Shown here piece by piece: positions 26,185 through 34,629 of a stretch of 64,000 nt of DNA (positions are counted from its first letter, which is position 1; each line of letters begins with the position of its first letter). Source of the DNA: Nocardiopsis gilva YIM 90087. GTDB taxonomy: Bacteria; Actinomycetota; Actinomycetes; Streptosporangiales; Streptosporangiaceae. The position numbers and the translations under genes were made by a program. The notes beneath the pieces were generated by a model. The model had not been told where the DNA came from and did not search any database. It worked only from the letters and a program-made list of their open reading frames with translations. The stretch spans positions 3,038,001 through 3,102,000 of the forward strand of contig NZ_CP022753.1 in the NCBI RefSeq assembly GCF_002263495.1, read 5' to 3'.

Positions 26185-27213
26185 GTGAGTACTCCTCTGC
26201 CCCCTGGTGGCGCCGCCCCCCAGTACAGCGCCGCTCCCGTGACGGCCGACGAGGTCGCGATCCACGCCGCCGAGTTCGACAGGATCGCCTCCTCGATCGA
26301 GGCGGCCGTCTTCGGCAAGACCGAGGTCGTGCGCCTCGCCCTCGTCGCGCTGCTCGCGCAGGGCCACATCCTGCTGGAGGACGTGCCCGGCACCGGCAAG
26401 ACGACCCTGGCCCGCGCCATCGCCTCCAGCGTGGACGGCACATGGCGGCGCGTGCAGTTCACCCCCGACCTGCTGCCGTCCGACGTCACCGGCGTCACCG
26501 TCTTCAACCAGAACACCCGCGAGTTCGAGTTCCACCCCGGCCCGGTGTTCGGCAACGTGGTCATCGCCGACGAGATCAACCGCGCCTCGCCCAAGACCCA
26601 GTCCGCGCTGCTGGAGGTCATGGAAGAGGGCACCGTCACCGTCGACGGCCACCGCTACTCCGTGCCCTCGCCCTTCCTCGTGGTCGCCACCCAGAACCCC
26701 GTCGAGATGGACGGCACCTACCGGCTCCCCGAGGCGCAGCTCGACCGCTTCCTCATGCGGCTCTCCCTCGGCTACGCCGACCACGCCGCCGAGCTCGCCA
26801 TCATCCGCGGCGACCGGCTCCTCTCACCCGACGACCTCAAACCCGTCACCAACGCCGAGGCCATCGCCCGGATGGGCCAGGCCGCGCAGCGGATCCACGT
26901 GCACGGCTCCATCTACGAGTACGTGCTGCGCATCGCGCACGCCACGCGTGCCCACGCCGAGGTGCGGGTCGGGCTCTCCACCCGCTCGACCGTCGCGATG
27001 GCCGGAGTCATGCGGATGCAGGCCCTGGCCTCCGGCCGCCACTACGTCACCCCCGAGGACGTCAAGCGCCTGGCCGAACCAGTGTGGGCGCACCGGCTGG
27101 TGCTCGCCCCCGAAGCGTCGGTCAGCGGACGCACCGGAACGGCCGTGCTGGAGGAGGTCCTGGAGGCGACCCGCGTGCCCCAGCCCGAGCAGGCGGGGTC
27201 GGCGGGGCGCTGA
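26185..27213 (+). CDS. MoxR-family AAA+ ATPase
   Basis: A 342-aa chaperone-like ATPase; MoxR proteins typically act on VWA or DUF58 partners encoded beside them. Walker A EDVPGTGKTTLARA near residue 68, Walker B VVIADEINRASPKTQ near 128, sensor VATQNPVEMDGTYRLPEAQLDRF near 168. The GTG at 26185 is chosen because GGAAAG lies eight bases before it and conserved sequence begins about 20 residues later; the frame stays open upstream but looks non-coding. Its TGA overlaps the DUF58 ATG. With DUF58, the transglutaminase-like gene and FN3 it forms the classic actinobacterial module. Confidence 0.93.
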   Translation: MSTPLPPGGAAPQYSAAPVTADEVAIHAAEFDRIASSIEAAVFGKTEVVRLALVALLAQGHILLEDVPGTGKTTLARAIASSVDGTWRRVQFTPDLLPSDVTGVTVFNQNTREFEFHPGPVFGNVVIADEINRASPKTQSALLEVMEEGTVTVDGHRYSVPSPFLVVATQNPVEMDGTYRLPEAQLDRFLMRLSLGYADHAAELAIIRGDRLLSPDDLKPVTNAEAIARMGQAAQRIHVHGSIYEYVLRIAHATRAHAEVRVGLSTRSTVAMAGVMRMQALASGRHYVTPEDVKRLAEPVWAHRLVLAPEASVSGRTGTAVLEEVLEATRVPQPEQAGSAGR

Positions 27214-28340
27214 TGCCGACGAAACGCGGCTGGCTGGTCGTCGGCGCGGGGGCGGTACTGCTCCTCGCCGCCGTCCTGTCCGGCTATCGTGAACTGGCCG
27301 TGCTCGGCGCGGTCGCGCTGATCACGGTCCTGGCGTCGACGCTGCTCGTGGGGCGCCCCGGCCGGGCCGAGGCGCAGCGCTCCATCCCGACGCCGCGCAT
27401 CGCCCCGGGCGGTGAGGTGCGTGTCCGCACCAGCGTGCGCAACACCGGGCGCCGGTCGCTGCGGCTCGCCGAGCTCGTCGCCGACGCTGAGGGCGAGCAG
27501 CTGGTGGCCCTTCCCGCCGTGGCCGCCGGAGCCAGCGCGGAGACCGGCTACCAGGTCGGCGCCGCCCGCCGCGGCGTGATCGAACTCGGCCCGCTGCGCG
27601 CCGGCCGGTCCGACCCGCTCGGGCTGGCCGCCTCCCAGCGCGGCCACGGGCGGACCGACCGGATCTGGGTGCACCCGCGCTGGGAACACCTGCGCGCTGT
27701 CCCCGTGGGGCGGGTGGCCGACCCCGACGGCGACCTCGACGGCGCCCGCGCGGGCACCCTCACCTTCCACGCGCTGCGCGAGTACGTGCCCGGCGACGAC
27801 CTGCGCCACATCCACTGGCGCAGCTCCGCCCGGCAGGACAAGCTCATCGTGCGCGAGTACATCGACACCTCGCACACCCGCCTCGCCGTCCTCGTCGACG
27901 ACCGGCCGACCCCCGGCGGGCGCGCACGGCTCGACGATGTCGCCGAGGCGGCCGCCTGCGTGCTGGCCACCGGCGTGCGCTCCTCGCTGCACTGCGAGGC
28001 CCACCTCGTCAGCGGACGCGGCCGGGACAGCGGCGCCGGGCTGCCCGCCCTGCTCGACCTCCTGTCCGAGGCCGAACCCGCCGAGGACGCCGACCTGGCG
28101 CGCGCCGTCCGGCTGATGCGCACTCGCCCCTCCGGCGACACCGCCGTGCTGATCGGCGGCGGGCTCACCAACGCCGATCTGCGCTTGTTCGCCCAGCTCC
28201 GGTCCTGCTACGCCGGGTTGGTGGCCGTCGCCATGGGGGACGGACCACCCCCGGCCGCCCCGGCCGGAGTCGGCCTGGTGACCGCCGCCGACGCCACGTC
28301 CTTCGTCGACCGCTGGAATGAGGCGCCATGGTCGAGATGA
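27213..28340 (+). CDS. DUF58 domain membrane protein
   Basis: A 375-aa protein with two N-terminal helices (LVVGAGAVLLLAAVLSGY and LAVLGAVALITVLASTLLV), an immunoglobulin-like stretch, and the DUF58 signature HALREYVPGDDLRHIHWRSSARQDKLIVREY near residues 188-220. The following VWA-like region (RLAVLVDDRP) is usual for DUF58. It is the expected partner of the MoxR ATPase, with which it overlaps by TGATG, so translation is coupled. Molecular function is not established for the family; a role in envelope protein assembly is inferred. Its last codons lie inside repeat unit 1 of the 280-bp triplication. Confidence 0.9.
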   Translation: MPTKRGWLVVGAGAVLLLAAVLSGYRELAVLGAVALITVLASTLLVGRPGRAEAQRSIPTPRIAPGGEVRVRTSVRNTGRRSLRLAELVADAEGEQLVALPAVAAGASAETGYQVGAARRGVIELGPLRAGRSDPLGLAASQRGHGRTDRIWVHPRWEHLRAVPVGRVADPDGDLDGARAGTLTFHALREYVPGDDLRHIHWRSSARQDKLIVREYIDTSHTRLAVLVDDRPTPGGRARLDDVAEAAACVLATGVRSSLHCEAHLVSGRGRDSGAGLPALLDLLSEAEPAEDADLARAVRLMRTRPSGDTAVLIGGGLTNADLRLFAQLRSCYAGLVAVAMGDGPPPAAPAGVGLVTAADATSFVDRWNEAPWSR

Positions 28341-28600
28341 TGACGCTGACCGGTAGCCACCGGGCCGACCCAGAGCAGGCCGGAGCCCACAGCTCCGCGC
28401 ACGGCCGAGAGGCCGGGTCCGCGCCCGTGACGGTCACCGACGCTGGAGCCGGCGTCAACCGTGGTGAACGGCCCCGGCCCGGCGGGCGTCGCACCGAGAA
28501 GTCCCTGACCTGTGACGTGCCCTCCGGTCTCCGCCCGACACACCATGCCGGATCCGGCGATGACCGGAGGTGCCGAACGGCTCCGTGGACCTGGGGAGCG
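28321..28600 (+). repeat. 280-bp tandem repeat, unit 1
   Basis: Starts AGGCGCCATGGTCGAGATGATG and overlaps the last 20 bp of the DUF58 gene. It preserves an ATG (28328) equivalent to the transglutaminase-like gene start and opens a 95-codon frame that ends in unit 2. Shared blocks with unit 2 include GTCCGCGCCCGTGA, CCGTGGTGAACGG, GCCCTCCGGTCTCC and GGAGGTGCCGAACG. Confidence 0.85.
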
Positions 28601-28880
28601 AGGCGCTGTGGGTGACCTGATGTCGCAGCCCGGTGGCCATCGGAACATGCAGGGAATGGACGCGGCTCAGATTGCCGCGCCCGGTCGGCAGGCCGCGTCC
28701 GCGCCCGTGATGGCTACCGGCTCCGGAACCTGCGTCTGCCGTGGTGAACGGTCCGGGAGCGGCGGACGCCGTAGTGAACAGCGCTTGGCGTTCGGCGCGC
28801 CCTCCGGTCTCCTCCTGACAGGCGATGCCGGGTCCGGTGATGGCCGGAGGTGCCGAACGACGCTGTGGTGCTGTGGAGGG
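28601..28880 (+). repeat. 280-bp tandem repeat, unit 2
   Basis: Starts AGGCGCTGTGGGTGACCTGATG, exactly 280 bp after unit 1. It encodes a diverged copy of the downstream gene's first 30 codons (DLMSQPGGHRNMQGMDAAQ against ELMPRPSGRRNVQRPDAAR). 280 is not a multiple of three, so successive units are in different frames and cannot form one continuous protein repeat. Confidence 0.85.
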
Positions 28881-28970
28881 AGGCGCTGTGGTTGAGCTGA
28901 TGCCGCGGCCGAGCGGCCGCCGTAACGTGCAGCGCCCGGACGCTGCCCGCGCCGCCTCCAACGATCGGCA
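28881..28970 (+). repeat. 280-bp tandem repeat, unit 3 (partial)
   Basis: Starts AGGCGCTGTGGTTGAGCTGATG, exactly 280 bp after unit 2. This copy is the functional head of the transglutaminase-like gene. Similarity to unit 2 fades after about 90 bp, beyond CGATCGGCAG. Confidence 0.8.
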
Positions 28971-31212
28971 GACTACGCCCGAAACCACCGGGCAGCCCGT
29001 GCGCCGCCCGTGGCCGCAGGCGATCCTCGTCTGGACCGCCCTCGTCTGCTCCACCGCCGCGGGCGGCGTGGCCGTCGCACCCGCCTACACCGACCTTCGG
29101 CCGCCGCTGGTGCTGCTGGTCGCCTGCGCGTCGGCCAGTGTGCTGGCCACCGCCGCCCTGCGGCGCCGCTTCGACGGCCTCGGCGCCCTGCTTGCCGGAC
29201 TCCCCCTCCCGCTGGCGGCCGTCGTCGGCACCGCCGCGGCGCTGCCCGGCCAGACCCCCGGGATGTTCCTCGGCGCGGGCGACGCACTGCTGCACTCGGG
29301 CGCACGGATCCTCACCAGCACGGCGCCGACGCCGCTCAGCGTGGACACCCTCACCCTGCCGCTGCTGGCAACATGGCTGGCCGGAGCCGCCACCGCGCTG
29401 GCCTGGTGCGCCGGGCGCCAGGTGACCGCACTCCTCCCCGGGATCCTGCTGCTCATCGGCGCGGTCATCCTCAACGGCCCGGCCGCCCCGCCCGCCTACG
29501 CCGCCATCGGCCTACTGGCCGTCGGCGCCGCGGTCGTCATGAGCACCACCGCCCACGGCACGGCAGCGGCATCGGCCGCTCCCAGCGGCCTGACCGTGCG
29601 TGTCGATGCCGACCCGGCCGTCAGTGCACGCTCCGGCCTGCGCCAGGGACTGGGGACCGGTCTCACCGTCCTCCTCGTCGGCGTCCTGACGGTCATCGCC
29701 GGACCGGCCGCCGTCGCCGGATGGAACGCCGAACCCGGTGATCCGCGCGCCGTCATGCAGCCGCCCACCGAACCCGAGCCCGCGCTCAATCCCCTGAGCT
29801 ACCTGTCGGCCTGGGCCGCCGACCCCGACGAGCCGCTGCTCACCGTCCAGGCCGACGAACCGGTCCGGCTGCGCTGGGTCGCCCTCGGCGACTTCACCGG
29901 CTCCACGTGGCTGCCCGAAGGCGGCTACCGCGCGGCGGGCCGCGTGCTGCCCGCCCCCGTTCCGCCCCCGCCGAACGCCACCTCAGCGGCGGCGACGATC
30001 ACGGTGGGGGAGGGGCTGCCCGGCAACTGGGCGCCGGTCATCGGCGCGCCCACGACCATCGGCCTGAGCACGCCCGGATACGACGCGGTGTCGGGCAGCG
30101 TGGTGAACCTTGGCGCCGACATCGCCGGAGAGTCGTACGAGACCAGCGGCGAGGTCGGGGACTGGGACCCCGAAGAGCTGGCCGACACCCCCACCCCGGC
30201 CGGTCGCGCGTTCGACCGCTACCGGGAGCTCCCGCCTGGTGCCCCGCCGATCCTCAACGAGATCGTCTCCCAGGTCGCCATCGAGGGATCCCCCTACCGC
30301 CGGGCCACCGCGCTGGCCAAATACCTGCGCGACTCCCACACCTTCGACCCCGAGACCCCGGGCGGGCACGGCTACGCCAACCTCGACACCTTCCTTGCGA
30401 CACCCGGCCAAGCGGGCGGGGGCGGAACCTCCGAGCAGTTCGCCAGCGCCTTCGCCATGCTCGCCCGCGCCGCGGGCCTCCCGAGCCGGGTGGCCGTCGG
30501 CTTCGGGCAGGGAACCGACGAGGGCGGGGGCGAATACCGTGTCGACACCGGCGACGCCGTCGCCTGGGGCGAGGTCTACTTCGACGGGGTGGGCTGGGTG
30601 CCCTTCGACGTGACGCCGGGCGGCAGCGACACCGGGCAGGAGGACGACGAACCCGCCCCGGGCGAGGCCCCTCCGCCCCCGCCCGAGGACAGCGGCGGCG
30701 CCGCGGACGAGGACAACGCACACGACATCGAGCCGCCGCGCTCGTCCGAGTCCGACCACGGCCGGACGACGCTCCTCGTGGGGATCAGCGCAGGGGGCGG
30801 ACTCCTCGCCGCGGTCCTCCTGATCCCCGGAGCCCGGCTGCTGCGCGGCAGACGCCGGCTCCGTGCTCGGGACCCAGGCGCCCGCGTCCTGGGCGCGTGG
30901 CGGGAGCTGCGCGACGGCCTGCGCATGTGCGGTGCCCCGGCGTCGGCGGGGCTGACCGTCACCGAGGTGGCCGCGGCTGTGCGCAGGCGGCTGCCGGAGC
31001 AGGAGCGTGGTCGTGAGGCCGCTGAGCTGGCACGGCTGGAGGAGGCGGTCAACGCCGTCGGCTTCGCCCCCGGTAGCGTCGACGCCGCCGTCGCTGCCAA
31101 CGCGGCCGCCACGGTTCGCCGTCAGATACGGTCGCTGCGCGCGGCGCAGCGCCGTGGGAGGAGGCTGGCCTGGTGGTTCGACCCCCGGTCCCTGTTCTGG
31201 CGGTCATCGTGA
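28888..31212 (+). CDS. TgpA-type membrane transglutaminase-fold protein, catalytic residues replaced
   Basis: A 774-aa protein of the TgpA plan: five or six N-terminal membrane helices to about residue 270, an extracellular transglutaminase-like domain (about 440-600), an acidic Pro-rich linker, one helix (LLVGISAGGGLLAAVLLI) and a cytoplasmic basic tail. The core is recognisable (FASAFAMLARAAGLPSRVAVGF), but the usual Cys position reads G-T-S-E-Q-F (Ser515) and the usual His position reads DAVAWGEVYF (Val558); Asp574 in PFDVTP remains. It is therefore probably not a classical Cys transglutaminase or protease. The GTG at 28888 has GGAGGG seven bases upstream. It is separated from DUF58 by two extra repeat units instead of overlapping it. 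Confidence 0.87.
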   Translation: MVELMPRPSGRRNVQRPDAARAASNDRQTTPETTGQPVRRPWPQAILVWTALVCSTAAGGVAVAPAYTDLRPPLVLLVACASASVLATAALRRRFDGLGALLAGLPLPLAAVVGTAAALPGQTPGMFLGAGDALLHSGARILTSTAPTPLSVDTLTLPLLATWLAGAATALAWCAGRQVTALLPGILLLIGAVILNGPAAPPAYAAIGLLAVGAAVVMSTTAHGTAAASAAPSGLTVRVDADPAVSARSGLRQGLGTGLTVLLVGVLTVIAGPAAVAGWNAEPGDPRAVMQPPTEPEPALNPLSYLSAWAADPDEPLLTVQADEPVRLRWVALGDFTGSTWLPEGGYRAAGRVLPAPVPPPPNATSAAATITVGEGLPGNWAPVIGAPTTIGLSTPGYDAVSGSVVNLGADIAGESYETSGEVGDWDPEELADTPTPAGRAFDRYRELPPGAPPILNEIVSQVAIEGSPYRRATALAKYLRDSHTFDPETPGGHGYANLDTFLATPGQAGGGGTSEQFASAFAMLARAAGLPSRVAVGFGQGTDEGGGEYRVDTGDAVAWGEVYFDGVGWVPFDVTPGGSDTGQEDDEPAPGEAPPPPPEDSGGAADEDNAHDIEPPRSSESDHGRTTLLVGISAGGGLLAAVLLIPGARLLRGRRRLRARDPGARVLGAWRELRDGLRMCGAPASAGLTVTEVAAAVRRRLPEQERGREAAELARLEEAVNAVGFAPGSVDAAVAANAAATVRRQIRSLRAAQRRGRRLAWWFDPRSLFWRSS

Positions 31213-31285
31213 CACCCCGCCGTCGCCACCCCGAGCCGAACATTCGGCAGCGCACCCCCATCCCAGACGGAAGGCAGGACACGCA

Positions 31286-32296
31286 ATGACCGGCGCACCA
31301 GGCGCGGGCAACGCTCCCGAGGACGCGTGGGCACAGCTGCCGGGATGGAGCTCCGGCCCCGAAGACGGTGGCGACGGCGGCCCACAGGTCGAAAGCGCGC
31401 ATACCGCTGATACCGCGGACGCGGGACACCGTGGATCCCTGGATGAATCGGCCACTGCCAGCGGGGACGCCTCGGTGTGGTCGCCTGAGGCGGGCGGGTC
31501 CGTCGACGCGTGGAGCCAGCTGGACGGCTGGTCCGGAGGTCCCGGTACCGACGCCGGCCCCGCCCCCAACGCCTACGGCGCTCCGCGGGCGTCGGCTGCC
31601 CCCGATCACGTCGGCGCTGATGGCCACGCCTGGGCACACGGCGGTGCCGCCCACGGCGCAGACGCTCCGCCGCAGGGCGGGTCGGCGTACGCCCCGCACG
31701 GCGGGCCGGTACCCGGTCCGCAACCCCAGCCGGATCCGCCGTCCCCCGTGCCGCCGACCACCGGCCCGAAGCCGATCCAGCGCCGTCCGATCTACATCGC
31801 CGCAGCGGTGGTCGCCGTCGCGGTCGTCGCCGTCGCCGCCGGGCTGATCGCGTTGCTGCGTCCGCAGATCGGCGGGGACGTGATGGACCTCGTGGGCGGT
31901 GCTCCCGAAGGAAACCCCTCGCCCGGCGCGTCAACCGACCCTTCGCAGCAGGGAACGGATCCGAACGCCCCCGCCCCCGAGGCCGGAACCGACGAGGCCT
32001 CGGCTCCGAGCAACGTCACGCTGGAGGACGACGCCTACAACGTCACGCTGTCCTGGCACGACAACACCGGCGGGGCCGCTGCCCACTACGTCGTCGGCGG
32101 TCCCGTGGGAAGCACCCCGTCCAACCTCGCCAATGCGGAGGCCGGGACCACCACGGCTCAGGTGAGCGGCCTGAAGCCGGCCCAGGACTACTGCTTCACC
32201 GTTGTCGCCGTCATCAGCGTCGACAAGATCGCCAAGTCCGAGGAGACCTGCACGGACCGTGGTACAGCGGGACAGTCCACCCAGGACGCGGCCTGA
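31286..32296 (+). CDS. Single-pass membrane protein with extracellular FN3 domain
   Basis: A 336-aa protein. The cytoplasmic part (residues 1-165) is disordered, rich in Gly, Pro, Ala and His, and carries the motif DAWAQLPGWSSGP near residue 12 repeated as DAWSQLDGWSGGP near 74. One helix follows (IYIAAAVVAVAVVAVAAGLIALL, about 172-194, split here as one run of hydrophobic residues), then a Pro/Asp linker and one fibronectin type III domain (NVTLSWHD ... QDYCFTVVAV) to the C-terminus with two Cys. The ATG has AGGCAGGA six bases upstream. It ends the MoxR-DUF58-transglutaminase-like unit and echoes the FN3 gene at the other end of the locus. Confidence 0.8.
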   Translation: MTGAPGAGNAPEDAWAQLPGWSSGPEDGGDGGPQVESAHTADTADAGHRGSLDESATASGDASVWSPEAGGSVDAWSQLDGWSGGPGTDAGPAPNAYGAPRASAAPDHVGADGHAWAHGGAAHGADAPPQGGSAYAPHGGPVPGPQPQPDPPSPVPPTTGPKPIQRRPIYIAAAVVAVAVVAVAAGLIALLRPQIGGDVMDLVGGAPEGNPSPGASTDPSQQGTDPNAPAPEAGTDEASAPSNVTLEDDAYNVTLSWHDNTGGAAAHYVVGGPVGSTPSNLANAEAGTTTAQVSGLKPAQDYCFTVVAVISVDKIAKSEETCTDRGTAGQSTQDAA

Positions 32297-32419
32297 GGAG
32301 GCGCCGAAGGCGGCACCGGAGGACGCAGCGCGTGTCCGACCGGTGCGGCGGCAGTGGCTTGACGGGCGGTCGGGTCCGCCTGAATCCGCCCGGCGTTCCG
32401 GGGGAACAGCGGCACCCAC

Positions 32420-32456
32420 GTCGGAGGGAAACCGGGGACACCGGCTTCCCTCCGAC
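32420..32456. terminator. Bidirectional terminator hairpin
   Basis: GTCGGAGGGAAACCGG (32420-32435) pairs with CCGGCTTCCCTCCGAC (32441-32456), 15 of 16 pairs canonical and one A-C mismatch, around a 5-nt loop. It lies between the convergent FN3 and lutC genes. Confidence 0.75.
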
Positions 32457-32509
32457 ATCGGTGCCGATTGTCGCCCGGCCACCCAGGAGGCCCGCGATGA
32501 CTCCGACAG

Positions 32510-33193
32510 TCACCCGACGATGAGGACCTCCAGGGTGCGCGGGCCGTGGACACCCTCCACCCGGTCCAGTTCGATGTCGCTGGTGGCCGAGGGGCCGCTG
32601 ATCCAGGTCAAGGGGCGGCGCGGGTCGAGACGGGCGACGGCGTCGGGGACGTCGTCGACGATCTGGTCGGCGCGGACCACACACAGGTGGTAGTCGGGGA
32701 CCAGGGTGAGGACGCGGCGGCCCTGGCCCTCGCCGCCGTCGAGGACGATCGTGCCGGTTTCGGCGATGGCGACCGCGCAACCGGTCACGACGCCGTCGAC
32801 CGCGTCGAGGGCGCCGAGACCGAGGCCGAGACCGACACCGTCGCCGTCGTCGCGCAGGACCGGAGCTCCGGCCGCCGCCATGTCCGCGCCGCCCCCGATC
32901 TCGTCCGTCCACGTCGCCGTCCACGCTTCGGGTAGGTCCGCGGGGACGACGATGCTGCGGGAGCCGCGCCGCTGCAGGGCCGCGGCGACGGCGTCAGGTA
33001 GGGCGTCGGCCGCCACTCGATGCACGATCGCCCGGTAGTCCTCCAGACGGTCGACGAGGGTGTCGGCCCCGCCGCGCCCGTGTGAGCGTGCGTAGTCGCG
33101 CGGCACCTCGACGTCGGGCGGGTGTTCCCCGCTGGGAACGTCGGCCAGTGCGGCGCGCACTCGGGCCAGGATCTGTTCGCGGGATCCGCTCAT
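32510..33193 (-). CDS. lutC: L-lactate utilisation protein LutC (LUD domain)
   Basis: Third subunit of the LutABC iron-sulfur L-lactate oxidase complex, which turns lactate into pyruvate and passes electrons to the respiratory chain. The 227-aa product carries the LUD fold signatures AIAETGTIVLDGGEGQGR near residue 138 and LVPDYHLCVVRADQIVDDV after it, and ISGPSATSDIELDRVEGVHGPRTLEVL at the C-terminus, as in LutC. The ATG at 33193 overlaps the lutB stop (ATGA), so translation is coupled. The usual lactate permease is not in the window. Confidence 0.93.
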   Translation of the reverse strand: MSGSREQILARVRAALADVPSGEHPPDVEVPRDYARSHGRGGADTLVDRLEDYRAIVHRVAADALPDAVAAALQRRGSRSIVVPADLPEAWTATWTDEIGGGADMAAAGAPVLRDDGDGVGLGLGLGALDAVDGVVTGCAVAIAETGTIVLDGGEGQGRRVLTLVPDYHLCVVRADQIVDDVPDAVARLDPRRPLTWISGPSATSDIELDRVEGVHGPRTLEVLIVG

Positions 33194-34629
33194 GACCGCT
33201 TCCTCTTCCCCTTCTCTCGGGTGCGCCACCACTGGCGGAACGACTCCTCGGGAATATCCGGGAGGTCGCGCGTGTCAGTCCACGCGCCGACCGGGCCGGG
33301 CAGCCGCCGGGGAACCAGGGAGCGTGCCGAGGCCACCGCGCGCTGGGCCAACCCCAGCCGCCGGTCGTCGTCCAGGACCCACTCGGCGGCGGCCATGGCC
33401 GCCTTCTCCACGCGGTGCCCGGCACCCCCGGCCGAGGCCACCTCCTCCCGCAGGTGCACCAGTACCTCGGGGATGTCGATGGCCACCGGGCAGACCTCGT
33501 AGCAGGCCCCGCACAGCGACGACGCGTAGGGGAGCGAGGCCTCCAGCTCGCCCCCGGTGCCCTTGAGCTGCGGGGTGAGGATCGCGCCGATGGGGCCGGG
33601 GTAGACCGACCCGTAGGCGTGCCCGCCCGTGCGCTCGTAGACCGGGCAGATGTTCAGGCAGGCCGAGCAGCGGATGCAGCGCAGGGCCTGTCGGCCCACC
33701 TCGTCGGCCAGCACGTCACTGCGCCCGTTGTCCAGCAGCACCAGGTGGAACTCCTGGGGCCCGTCGCCGGGCGTCACACCGGTCCAGGTGGAGGTGTAGG
33801 GGTTCATCCGCTCCCCGGTGGAGGAGCGGGGCAGCGTCTGCAGGAAGATGTCCAGGTCGTCCCAGGTCGGAATGGTCTTCTCGATGCCGACCACGGAGAT
33901 CAGCGTCTCGGGGAGGGTCAGGCACATCCGCCCGTTGCCCTCCGACTCCAGGACGACCAGCGTGCCAGTCTCGGCGACCGCGAAGTTGGCTCCGGAGACG
34001 GCGACCTTGGTGCTCAGGAACTTCTCGCGCAGGTGCACCCGCGCCGCGTCGGCCAGCGCGCGCGGATCGTCCGTCAGCCCGTCGGGCGCCGCGGTGCCCC
34101 ACGCGGCCATCTCGCGCAGGAAGATCTCGCGGATCTCGGCGCGGTTGCGGTGGATGGCCGGAACCAGGATGTGGGACGGCAGGTCGTCGCCCAGCTGCAC
34201 GATGAGTTCGGCGAGGTCGGTCTCGTAGGCGGTGATCCCCGCCGCCTCCAGTGCCTCGTTGAGCCCGATCTCCTGCGTGGCCATCGACTTCACCTTGACG
34301 AGCTCGCGCTCGCCGGTCGCGCGTACCAGGTCGGTGACGATGCGGTTGGCCTCGGCCGCGTCGGCGGCCCAGTGCACCTGGCCGCCCGCCGCCGTCACCG
34401 ACGCCTCCAGCTGTTCCAGGTAGTGGTCGAGGTGGCGCAGGGTGCGGTCCTTGACGGCCTTGCCCGCGGCGCGCAGCCGCGTCCAGTCGTCGAGTTCGCC
34501 CACGGCCTCGGCCCGCTTGTCGCGGATGGTGTGGGTGGCCTTGCGGAGGTTGTGCCGGAGCTGGGCGTCGGCGGTGGCCGCGCGGGCGGCCTCGGGGAAC
34601 GTCGGCATGCCGAGGAATGTGCCGGTCAT
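33190..34629 (-). CDS. lutB: L-lactate utilisation iron-sulfur protein LutB
   Basis: The 479-aa electron-transfer subunit of LutABC. An N-terminal LUD domain (ATQEIGLNEALEAAGI, VAETGTLVVLESEGNGR, LISVVGIEKTIPTWDDL) is followed by two four-Cys cluster motifs, CIRCSACLNICPVY near residue 310 and CGACYEVCPVAID near 360, each expected to bind a [4Fe-4S] cluster. The ATG at 34629 is chosen because it overlaps the lutA stop and matches the start of homologous proteins (GTFLGMPTFPEAAR). Located in the cytoplasm, membrane-associated. Confidence 0.94.
   Translation of the reverse strand: MTGTFLGMPTFPEAARAATADAQLRHNLRKATHTIRDKRAEAVGELDDWTRLRAAGKAVKDRTLRHLDHYLEQLEASVTAAGGQVHWAADAAEANRIVTDLVRATGERELVKVKSMATQEIGLNEALEAAGITAYETDLAELIVQLGDDLPSHILVPAIHRNRAEIREIFLREMAAWGTAAPDGLTDDPRALADAARVHLREKFLSTKVAVSGANFAVAETGTLVVLESEGNGRMCLTLPETLISVVGIEKTIPTWDDLDIFLQTLPRSSTGERMNPYTSTWTGVTPGDGPQEFHLVLLDNGRSDVLADEVGRQALRCIRCSACLNICPVYERTGGHAYGSVYPGPIGAILTPQLKGTGGELEASLPYASSLCGACYEVCPVAIDIPEVLVHLREEVASAGGAGHRVEKAAMAAAEWVLDDDRRLGLAQRAVASARSLVPRRLPGPVGAWTDTRDLPDIPEESFRQWWRTREKGKRKRS

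Noticed and set aside
26442-28340. Long frame covering moxR and DUF58
   Set aside because: Its first part is Arg/Pro/His-rich frame-shifted moxR; only the part after 27213 is real (DUF58).
28328-28895. Two short frames (28328-28615, 28512-28895) as separate small genes
   Set aside because: They are diverged copies of the downstream gene's start region within the 280-bp repeats and end in neighbouring units. No function is needed to explain them.
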